Origin: Pseudactinotalea sp. HY158
GTDB taxonomy: Bacteria > Actinomycetota > Actinomycetes > Actinomycetales > Beutenbergiaceae
Reading direction: 5' to 3'
Assembly (NCBI RefSeq): GCF_009660225.1
Contig: NZ_CP045920.1
Coordinates: 3,236,079 to 3,300,078 of the forward strand
Length of the DNA: 64,000 bases
Part shown: piece by piece, positions 47,124-54,417 of the stretch
Numbering within the stretch: position 1 is the first letter of the stretch
Layout: every line of letters starts with the position of its first letter
Position numbers and translations under genes: made by a program
Notes under the pieces: model-generated
What the model was told of the DNA's origin: nothing
The model's database searches: none
What the model saw: only the letters and a program-made list of their open reading frames with translations

Positions 47124-48230
47124 ATGACCGCTCGGCACGGACTGCGCACCGGCAGGCGGACGCGACGCACCGCGCTGCTGTGCGCCCTCGCGGTGGCACT
47201 CGCGGTCACGACGGCCTCGGCCACGGTCTACAACGACATCTCCGGGCGCATCAACACCCTCGACACGAGTGCCCTCGTGCCCACCCGCACCCCCGATCCG
47301 GCGGCCCCGAGCCCGACGGCGAGCCCGGTGCCGACCGGGTCCCTCACGCTCCTGCTCATCGGCTCCGACGGGCGCGGCGGTGCGAACGGGGAGGCGATCG
47401 GCGACCACAGCGTGGACTCGGTCCTCGCCGACACGAACATCGTCGTGCACCTGTCGCAGGACCGCGACCGGGTGGACATGGTCTCCATCCCGCGCGACAC
47501 GATGCTGCAGATCCCGGACTGCACGACCTCGAGCGGGCAGGTCGTGCCCGGGCGCTTCGGCCAGTTCAACAGCGCATTCGCCTTCGCCTACCAGGCCGGC
47601 GGCGACATGACGAGCGCCGTGGCCTGCGACATCACGACCGTGCAATCGATCACCGGGCTCGAGCTCGACGGGTTCGTGCTCGTGGAGATGGCCGGCTTCG
47701 TCGACGTGGTCGACGCCCTCGGCGGGGTGGACATCACGATCCCGAACGACATGTCCTCGCGCGAGGCGAACCTCGATCTCGAGGCGGGGCCCCAGCATCT
47801 CGACGGCACCCAGGCGCTCGCGTTCGCCCGGGCGCGCAAGGGCATCGGCCTCGGCGACGGCTCCGACCTCGGGCGCATCGAACGGCAGCAGTACCTGCTC
47901 ACGACCGTGTTCGAGGATCTACGTTCGCGGAACCTGCTCACCGACGGGCGCCGGCTCTACCAGGTCGCCGCCGAGACGCTCGAGGCCCTCACCCTGAGCC
48001 CGAACCTCGGGTCGATTCCGGCGCTCGTGGGACTGGCGCGGAGCATGGAGCACGTGAGCTCCGCCGACATCACGTCGATCACCGCCCCGGTGGTCGACTA
48101 CGCCCCCGACCCGAACCGGGTCCAACTCACCGCCGCGGCCGCCGAGGTGTGGGACGCGATCGCCGCCGATCGGCCGCTGCCCGCGGACATCGAACCGAAC
48201 GACTACGGCCAGGACCCGGCCCAGCCCTGA
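47124..48230 (+). CDS. LytR-CpsA-Psr (LCP) family glycopolymer ligase
   Basis: The protein has 368 residues. A basic N-terminus leads to one membrane span (residues 17-37), then a Thr/Pro-rich linker. The LCP domain has IGSDGRGG, SVDSVLADTNIVVHL, VSIPRDTMLQI and ALAFARARKGIGLGDGSDLGRIERQQ. LCP proteins transfer glycopolymers such as arabinogalactan-type or teichoic chains to peptidoglycan. It is preceded by GGGGTGAGGCGGC. Confidence 0.93.
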   Translation: MTARHGLRTGRRTRRTALLCALAVALAVTTASATVYNDISGRINTLDTSALVPTRTPDPAAPSPTASPVPTGSLTLLLIGSDGRGGANGEAIGDHSVDSVLADTNIVVHLSQDRDRVDMVSIPRDTMLQIPDCTTSSGQVVPGRFGQFNSAFAFAYQAGGDMTSAVACDITTVQSITGLELDGFVLVEMAGFVDVVDALGGVDITIPNDMSSREANLDLEAGPQHLDGTQALAFARARKGIGLGDGSDLGRIERQQYLLTTVFEDLRSRNLLTDGRRLYQVAAETLEALTLSPNLGSIPALVGLARSMEHVSSADITSITAPVVDYAPDPNRVQLTAAAAEVWDAIAADRPLPADIEPNDYGQDPAQP

Positions 48231-48240
48231 TCCGGGGCGC

Positions 48241-48741
48241 TCAGCCCCAGCCGAGTTCCTCGAGCCGGTCGTCGTCGATGCCGAAGTGATGGGCGATCTC
48301 GTGGGCGACGGTGATCGCGACCTCCTCCGCGACCTCGTCGGCGTAGTCGCAGTAGCGGATGATCGGACCGCGGAAGATCGTGATGCGGTCCGGCAGGGAT
48401 CCGGCGGCCCACCAGGAGTCCCGCTCGGTCAGCGGCGTGCCCTCGTACAGGCCGAGGAGATTCTCGTCCCCCTGCTCCTCGGTCGGCTCGTCCTCCACGA
48501 GGATCACGGCGTTGTCGATCTGGTCGGTCAGCCGCGTCGGAATGAGGTCGAGCCCCTCGGACACGAGCTCGTCGAACTCATCCGCCGTCAGGTCCGTGGC
48601 GAGGCGACGGTCCGTGTGATCCTCCCCACCCTCACCCGGCCGTTCGGCGGGCGAACCGCCCGGGTGCGGAGCGACGCCGTCGGGCACCCCCCAGCCGGCG
48701 GCGGGATCGGGCGAGTCGGACGGCGTGAGGTTCGCGGGCAT
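48241..48741 (-). CDS. Minimal zincin-like metallopeptidase
   Basis: The protein has 166 residues from ATG 48741. The first 60 residues are Pro/Gly/Asp-rich. The domain then shows ILVEDEPTEEQGDENLLGLYEGTPLTERD and an HExxH motif, AHEIAHHFGID, followed by LEELGWG. This is the PF06262 type found across actinobacteria. Substrate unknown. The end is 10 bases from the convergent LCP gene. Confidence 0.9.
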   Translation of the reverse strand: MPANLTPSDSPDPAAGWGVPDGVAPHPGGSPAERPGEGGEDHTDRRLATDLTADEFDELVSEGLDLIPTRLTDQIDNAVILVEDEPTEEQGDENLLGLYEGTPLTERDSWWAAGSLPDRITIFRGPIIRYCDYADEVAEEVAITVAHEIAHHFGIDDDRLEELGWG

Positions 48742-48836
48742 GCACCGATCCTCCCCCGCGGGGGCGTGTGCGCCAAAATCCGCGCCAGATCGCGCCTGGA
48801 CGACGCCCGGCCGGGCCGGTCGAGCGGCCGCCGGTT

Positions 48837-48865
48837 TTGCGTCCGGTCGGCCGAGCCCGTATGCT
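48837..48865 (+). promoter_or_regulatory. tRNA-Glu promoter
   Basis: TTGCGT (48837-48842), a 17-bp spacer and TATGCT (48860-48865), 20 bp before the tRNA. It may also serve tRNA-Asp and tRNA-Phe. Confidence 0.7.
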
Positions 48866-48885
48866 GCTCGTCGTCTTGCCAACAG

Positions 48886-48958
48886 GCCCCCATCGTCTAG
48901 CGGCCTAGGACGCCGCCCTTTCACGGCGGTAGCACGGGTTCGAATCCCGTTGGGGGTG
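48886..48958 (+). tRNA. tRNA-Glu (anticodon TTC)
   Basis: 73 nt with the anticodon loop CTTTCAC. Acceptor GCCCCCA pairs with TGGGGGT, giving a G1-U72 wobble; the discriminator is G. Confidence 0.95.
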
Positions 48959-49027
48959 CACGTTGGTCCGAGACACGAAGATTTGCCTATAGGATCTTCC
49001 TAGCAAGTTCGGCCGCAAGGCCAGCAA

Positions 49028-49101
49028 GGCCCCGTAGCTCAGTTGGTTAGAGCGCCGCCCTGTCACGGCGGAGGCCGCCGGTTCAAGTCCGGTCGGGGTC
49101 G
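49028..49101 (+). tRNA. tRNA-Asp (anticodon GTC)
   Basis: 74 nt. The loop is CTGTCAC and the acceptor GGCCCCG/CGGGGTC, with a G2-U71 wobble. Confidence 0.95.
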
Positions 49102-49144
49102 CGGAACCATCGCCCGGTCACTCGTGGCCGGGCTTTCGTTTCAC

Positions 49145-49217
49145 GGCTCTGTAGCTCAGTTGGTAGAGCGTTCGACTGAAAATCGAAAGGTCACCGGATC
49201 GACGCCGGTCGGAGCCA
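49145..49217 (+). tRNA. tRNA-Phe (anticodon GAA), left attachment site
   Basis: 73 nt. The loop is CTGAAAA and the acceptor GGCTCTG/CGGAGCC. The element with a tyrosine integrase begins directly downstream, the usual att arrangement at a tRNA 3' end. The attR copy would lie beyond the right edge. Confidence 0.95.
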
Positions 49218-49545
49218 CTCCGATGCCCCCGCCTTGGCCCCGAGCCGCGGGGGCTTCGATGTGTCCGGGGGTGACCGGGTGGTTGAAGTCGACCCGAACG
49301 ACGGCGCCGTCGACCAGGGCGCCCGGCGTGAGACCGAGCCGGCCCGCGATGATCGCCAGGTCGTTCAGCGTGAACGGCGTCTGACCGGCCCGCTTCATCG
49401 ACACGTTCGACCGCGAGATCCCCAGCGCCTCGGCCAGGTCGTTGCCAGTCATGCCCGCCCGCGCCATCTCGGCACGCACGTTCGCCGCAACTATGTGGTG
49501 GAACCGCGCCTGGTTGCCGTCGTCTCCGACTTGGTTTGCGTCCAT
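49156..49545 (-). CDS. Xre-family regulator reading into tRNA-Phe
   Basis: The protein has 129 residues. The helix-turn-helix is MTGNDLAEALGISRSNVSMKRAG (residues 32-54). The last 20 or so residues (GVDPVTFRFSVERSTN) are the antisense translation of the tRNA. So the gene's 3' end was likely defined by integration. It is divergent from the integrase and may control excision or lysogeny-like state. Confidence 0.75.
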   Translation of the reverse strand: MDANQVGDDGNQARFHHIVAANVRAEMARAGMTGNDLAEALGISRSNVSMKRAGQTPFTLNDLAIIAGRLGLTPGALVDGAVVRVDFNHPVTPGHIEAPAARGQGGGIGVAPTGVDPVTFRFSVERSTN

Positions 49546-49744
49546 GACCCAACACCATAGTCCGTCAGATCCTGGTAGGCAAGCATTGTGCACTGCTGTC
49601 CAGATATGTACGTTACGGTAGAGGCCATTCGCCCTGTGGACACGCGCCTGTATCCACAGGGAACAGCCCCTCAGTAGCACGCCAGCGCCGCAGATGTGAC
49701 GCTCGGATGCTCAAGGAGCACTGACAAGCAACGAAGGCGGGATC

Positions 49745-50604
49745 ATGACTCACGTCGAGTTGGTACTCGAGACGATTGAGCTGCTTGGCCACTGGGAGCT
49801 AGAGATGACTGCCCGTCGCCTGTCGCCGCGCACCATCAAGGAGCGCGTGCGATTCGTACGCTACCTCGACGCGACCCTCGGGCCCGCAGTCCACCTCACC
49901 GAGGACGAACTACGAGCGTTCCTGGCGGAGTGCTCTCGCACCAAGGCGGCGACGACTCAGTTCACTACCACGTCGTCATACGGATGTGGTTCCAGTGGCT
50001 CCAGCAGCGGCACTTCCGGACGGACGACCCGACGATTAACCTCGGAACACCTCGACTCCCCCGCATGCAACCTCGGCCGGCACTCACGGACCACCTCGAC
50101 GCAGTCCTTCGAGCCGGGAATCTCGAGGTTCAAACGAAGATGAAGGTGCTCCTCGCAGCTCTCCAAGGTATGCGCTGCATCGAGATCGCCCGTCTTCGCG
50201 GCGAGGATGTCGATCTCGCCGCCATGAGGATCCGAATCATCGGCAAGGGCGACACCGACATCACGAACGACCTACACCCGACCGTCGCGGAACATACCCG
50301 TCGCAACGCGAGCTACTTCCCCCGCCGGGGCTGGTGGTTCCCCTCCCCCATTGACCCGTCCAAGCACGTCCTCCCTGCCTCCGTCAGTAAGGTCCTTTCT
50401 GAAGCCTTTCGCCGCGTCGGAGCACCAGTCACAGCACATCAGCTACGCCACTGGACTGCTACGGAACTGATCCGTAAGGACGTGCCCACACGTGTTGTCC
50501 AGAAGATCATGCGCCACTCGTCGATCCAGACAACCGAGGGCTACTCCGCCGTTGCAGACGACACGAGCGCCGCGACACTCAGGCGACTTCCACCCTTATC
50601 GTGA
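49745..50604 (+). pseudogene. Tyrosine-type integrase, frameshifted
   Basis: The first frame (49745-49963) gives the SAM-like N-terminal domain: SPRTIKERVRFVRYLDATLG and LTEDELRAFLAECSRTKAATTQF. A second frame then continues with HYHVVIRMWFQWLQQRHF and the catalytic domain: Arg in GMRCIEIARL, HQLRH, and RHSSIQTTEGYSAV with the Tyr nucleophile. Adding one base near 49962 restores a protein of about 286 residues. All active-site residues are kept, so the break is recent or a sequencing artefact. Confidence 0.85.
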
Positions 50605-50799
50605 ACGTCAATCCGCGTCTGCTCGGGAGCCCGCCTGCAATTGCGAGCCACCGACTACTTCTGCGCCCCAACCACAGGACGGGATTGTCGGCCGACCAAG
50701 AGGCAACTACACGCTCTCGTAGTAGAGGGCCAGCAGAGCTCGTGTTGCTCGGCGGACCCTCATGCAGGGAGTATCGCAGATCTCGCGTACGCTAATGGC

Positions 50800-51432
50800 A
50801 TGGCCCCTACGGCGCACCACTCAGAGGACTGGAACGCACGCAGCTTCGCCCATGGAATGGCGCAAGCCCGTACGACAGTCGAAGACACGGCGCACTTCAT
50901 TGTCAGCGCCAAGAAGCTACCGGACTGGAAGTCCCATCGGCCCGGAGTGGAACTGATCTTTTACTTTGCACTCATTGATTACGAGACGAAGGTGCTCGTG
51001 CATCGCCTCCTGGAATCCCAGGATGACAGATACGTCTGGGAGAAATATTTGGCGCTCCATTTGCACGAAGTGCTAGAATTGGCACCGAAAGCGATTAGTA
51101 CAGCAATTCGGGAGATGACGCAGCCCGGTAGCGCATCCAAGGCGGACCCTGAACTTTACAAGTTGGCCGCCCGGCAATTCCGCGACGATCTCCGACCCAT
51201 TCGGCAAGACAGCGATTTCATGAAGGGTCTAGGGCTGATTCGAAACACAGTTGCAGCACACCACGTTGACAGTAGAAGTGCTTCGATGGAGCCGAGCATT
51301 ACGTGGATGCTCACCGCTACAACGCAGCGAAATCGTGGCGGCACGCCGATGTCGAGTCAGATCCTGGAATATTCGGTGAAGGCTGCGATCGCGGTGCAAA
51401 TCTTTGCGCAGTCGGTCATCAGCGAGAAGTAA
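50800..51432 (+). CDS. Cargo protein with a HEPN-like motif
   Basis: This 210-residue, mainly helical protein has codon use and GC unlike its neighbours, signs of transfer. Residues 148-155 read RNTVAAHH. Arg followed by Asn and a His after five residues fits the HEPN RNase pattern R(N/D/H)x4H. It stands alone next to the integrase, where defence cargo is common. TACGCT at 50788-50793 six bases before the ATG suggests a leaderless transcript. The HEPN assignment rests on the motif and helix content only. Confidence 0.6.
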   Translation: MAPTAHHSEDWNARSFAHGMAQARTTVEDTAHFIVSAKKLPDWKSHRPGVELIFYFALIDYETKVLVHRLLESQDDRYVWEKYLALHLHEVLELAPKAISTAIREMTQPGSASKADPELYKLAARQFRDDLRPIRQDSDFMKGLGLIRNTVAAHHVDSRSASMEPSITWMLTATTQRNRGGTPMSSQILEYSVKAAIAVQIFAQSVISEK

Positions 51433-51671
51433 CACGGCGCAGACGCGCTATACGAAAATCACTCAACGGCGCTCACACCTGCCGAGGAAGAGCCAGCAAT
51501 GCAACTGACGCGTCCATGGCAGCACGCCCAACAACCAACACGAGTTGCATCGCCTCGAACACGCCGCACCGAACCGTGCTCAGCATACGAATAGGGCATG
51601 CACATCTGGCACTGAAGGCCGGTTGGCGGTCGGGTTGGCGGGAGTGGCCGGCTGGGGCGGTCGTTGCGGGC

Positions 51672-52070
51672 ATGGTGGATGAGGGTTTCGAGAGCGAGGC
51701 GCGCCGGGGGCTGCGGGCCGCGGCCGCGGCGCTGGGTGATGGCCGGTTCGTTCGCGGGCCGGCGGCGCTGTACCGACGGTGGAGTATCACGCGGGATGCG
51801 CAGCAACTGGTCCAACGCCAGGACGGCCTGGTTCGCGATTGTCCGGTCTGCGGCCGGGTGTTTCAGGGCCGGCGGTCGACGGCGATGTACTGCTCGGATC
51901 GGTGCCGGAGTCGGGCACGGCGCCGCCGGCTGCGACCCGCGTTCCCCGAACTGAAATGCCCGGCATGCGGAGCCGAGTTCATGGGGCGCCGGTCGACGGC
52001 ACGGTTTTGTTCTGATCGATGCCGAAACGCGGCCCGGGATGGTCGCTCGGGTTCGGGCGGGCGGGCGTGA
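51672..52070 (+). CDS. Protein with two zinc-ribbon repeats, upstream of the relaxase
   Basis: The protein has 132 residues from ATG 51672; a further upstream start is possible. Two copies of a four-Cys unit are present: CPVCGRVFQGRRSTAMYCSD and CPACGAEFMGRRSTARFCSD, each followed by basic residues. The stop overlaps the relaxase GTG (GTGA at 52067-52070). It may assist origin recognition by the relaxase; this is inference. Confidence 0.75.
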   Translation: MVDEGFESEARRGLRAAAAALGDGRFVRGPAALYRRWSITRDAQQLVQRQDGLVRDCPVCGRVFQGRRSTAMYCSDRCRSRARRRRLRPAFPELKCPACGAEFMGRRSTARFCSDRCRNAARDGRSGSGGRA

Positions 52071-52974
52071 GTATTACGACGCCGCGGACGCCGATCCGCG
52101 CGGGCACGGGGTATGAGTATTTGACACGTTCGGTTGCTGCGGGGGATGGGGACCGGCTCGCGGCGGATGTGTTGACGCGCTATTACGACCAGGCGGGTAC
52201 GCCGCCGGGTCGTTGGCTCGGTTCGGGTCTGGCCGGCCTGGGATCGGCAAATGGTGCCGGCCCGGGTTTGCGTGTGGGTGATCGGGTGAGTGAGGAGCAG
52301 ATGGGCCGGCTTTTCGGAATGGGGCATGACCCGGTCACCGGGGAGGTGTTGTCGCGGACATTCTCGGCGCCGGATGAGTCGGGGTTGTCTCGGTCGCGGG
52401 CCGGTTTCGATCTGACGTTCCAGATTCCGAAGTCAGCCTCGGCGTTGTGGGCGATCGCCGATGCCGGCGTGCAGGCGTTGATCGTGCGGGCTCATCACGA
52501 GGCGATCACCGAGACGCTCGCATTCTTGGAGCGTGAGGTGTTGATGACCCGGGCGGGCCGGGCAGGGGTGGCCCAGTTGGAGACCCGCGGGCTGGTCGCG
52601 GCCGCGTTCGATCATTTCGATTCCCGCGCGGGGGATCCGCATCTGCATACCCATGTCGTGGTCGCGAACCGGGTCCAGGGGGTCGATGGGAAGTGGCGGA
52701 CGCTCGATTCACGGGCGTTGTATCGGGCGGTGGAGGCGCTCTCGCGGACGCATTCGGCGCTGTTCGCGGACCGGCTCGCGCAGATACTGCCGGTGGAATG
52801 GACGATACCGACGGCGCGGAAGCGTGAGCTGGGGGAGGTGGAGATCGCCGGTGTCCCGGCGCAGTTGCGCGAGGTGTTCTCCCAGCGGCGGTTGGCGATC
52901 GTGGCGGCTCGGCAGGACGCGCATGAGGAGTTCGTGCGCGCTCACGGGCGGGCGCCCTCGCAGCGGGAGTCGCG
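52067..52974 (+). pseudogene. MobF relaxase, 5' part, cut by the ISL3 insertion
   Basis: 302 residues of a TraI/TrwC-type relaxase from GTG 52067. A Tyr in YEYLTRSVA is the likely nucleophile. The His triad lies in DPHLHTHVVVANRVQG. Excision of 52975-54425 restores the frame exactly: codon CG + C becomes CGC. The joined product would be about 1280 residues. Confidence 0.9.
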
Positions 52975-54417
52975 GGCTCTACGCGGTTCGTGGTGAAAGG
53001 CCTGCTGTGATTGGTGTTCGCGCTGCTGCTCGAGCGGCGCTGGCCAGGAGTATACGGGCCTTGTAGTTGGCGGAGTTCCTGAATCCGCGGCCGGTGCGTT
53101 TGATGTTCTTGATCGTGGTGTTCGCGGCTTCGACCTTCGCGGTCGTGGCGCCGGTGACGATGAGGACTTCGATGGCCTCCCACCAGGTCACGATGGTCTC
53201 GTAGAGGCGGTCGGTCTCGGCCATGTTCGCGGTCTGGACGTAGTGACCCAGTCTCATCCGCTCTTGCCACGCCTGGGCGAGGGTATCAGCGCCGAGGAGG
53301 CGGCGGAGCTGCTCCTTGACGCCCCACGCGGCGGAGAGCTCATCCGTGGGGTCATCGTCGGTGAAGACCTTCTCCAGTCTGGCCCAGCCACGCGGGGACA
53401 GCGTATCGGCGCCCCGCAGCAGCAGCATCCGGTGTGCCCAGGACGCGTCGCTCTTGCGCCCGCGGCGGCCGTGCTGGTCTCGGGCGAGGCGCTGGCGGAC
53501 CTTGGTGAGCATGTCGCCTGCGAGTTTGACGAGGTGGAACTTGTCGACCGAGACCGCGGCGTGGGGCAGGTGCTCGCGCAGGGCCTTACGGAACGCGGCC
53601 GAGGGGTCGATCGCGACGACCTCGATACGGTCCCGCCATGACTGTGGGCGGGCGCTGAGCCACGCGCCCACGCCCGTGCTGTCGCGGCCATCGACGATGC
53701 CCAGGACCTGTCCTGTGGCCAGGTCGACCAGGGTCGTCATCCACGGCTCGAACCGGCGCCAGGCCCCGTGCTCATCACGGAAGAACCGCACGGACCGGTA
53801 CCGGTGCTCATCGATGCCCAAGCGCGTCACGACCCAGTCGTCGGCGGCGGGTAGGACGAGCGCCGCGGCAGCCAGCGCCGATTGGACCAGCCACCATGAG
53901 ACCCCGTGAGCGCGGGCAACCTCGCTGGCGGCTCGACCGGAGTCGACCACCGCGGCCACGACCTGATTCTTCAGCCGCGTAGTGGACCGGGCGAACCTGG
54001 GGACCTGGATGGTGGACTCGGCGAACGTGCCACGCCCGCACAGCTCTTCCCGGCAGAACCAGCGCCGCTTGGCCCACCACACCTCGACCGCACCCGCGAT
54101 CGGCAGATCACGCAGACGCTGCCGGCGCCGGGAATGGATCTTCACCGCGATCACACCACACGCCGGGCAGCCAGGCGGGGCGAGTGACTCGATCACGACC
54201 CGACGGCCTCCGCCGGGAAGATCGATCGCGTCGATGACACGGTAGTCAGACAGATTGAAGATCGTGCTCGCAGCATCACGCTGCGAGCCAGTAAACTCGT
54301 CCATAGCTCGTGGTCCTCTGCTCTTGTGGATGTCTCGCAACACCCATCACAGCAGGACCACGAGCCCTCACACGCCTACGACGCGCGGGCCACTTTCACC
54401 ACGAACCACGAAGAGCC
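52975..54417. mobile_element. ISL3-family insertion sequence
   Basis: 1443 bp. Inverted repeats start GGCTCTACGCGGTTCGTGG (left) and GGCTCTTCGTGGTTCGTGG (right, reversed). An 8-bp target duplication GAGTCGCG flanks it (52967-52974 and 54418-54425). One transposase gene is carried on the minus strand. Confidence 0.95.
52979..54304 (-). CDS. ISL3-family transposase
   Basis: The protein has 441 residues from ATG 54304. N-terminal zinc finger CPAC and CREELCG. Transposase core residues are in LGIDEHRYRS, AIDPSAAFRKAL and the C-terminal ANTTIKNIKRTGRGFRN. The stop lies inside the left inverted repeat. Confidence 0.95.
   Translation of the reverse strand: MDEFTGSQRDAASTIFNLSDYRVIDAIDLPGGGRRVVIESLAPPGCPACGVIAVKIHSRRRQRLRDLPIAGAVEVWWAKRRWFCREELCGRGTFAESTIQVPRFARSTTRLKNQVVAAVVDSGRAASEVARAHGVSWWLVQSALAAAALVLPAADDWVVTRLGIDEHRYRSVRFFRDEHGAWRRFEPWMTTLVDLATGQVLGIVDGRDSTGVGAWLSARPQSWRDRIEVVAIDPSAAFRKALREHLPHAAVSVDKFHLVKLAGDMLTKVRQRLARDQHGRRGRKSDASWAHRMLLLRGADTLSPRGWARLEKVFTDDDPTDELSAAWGVKEQLRRLLGADTLAQAWQERMRLGHYVQTANMAETDRLYETIVTWWEAIEVLIVTGATTAKVEAANTTIKNIKRTGRGFRNSANYKARILLASAARAAARTPITAGLSPRTA

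Noticed and set aside
49156-49217. Protein-coding end inside tRNA-Phe as evidence against the tRNA
   Set aside because: The cloverleaf is complete; the frame simply reads its antisense strand.
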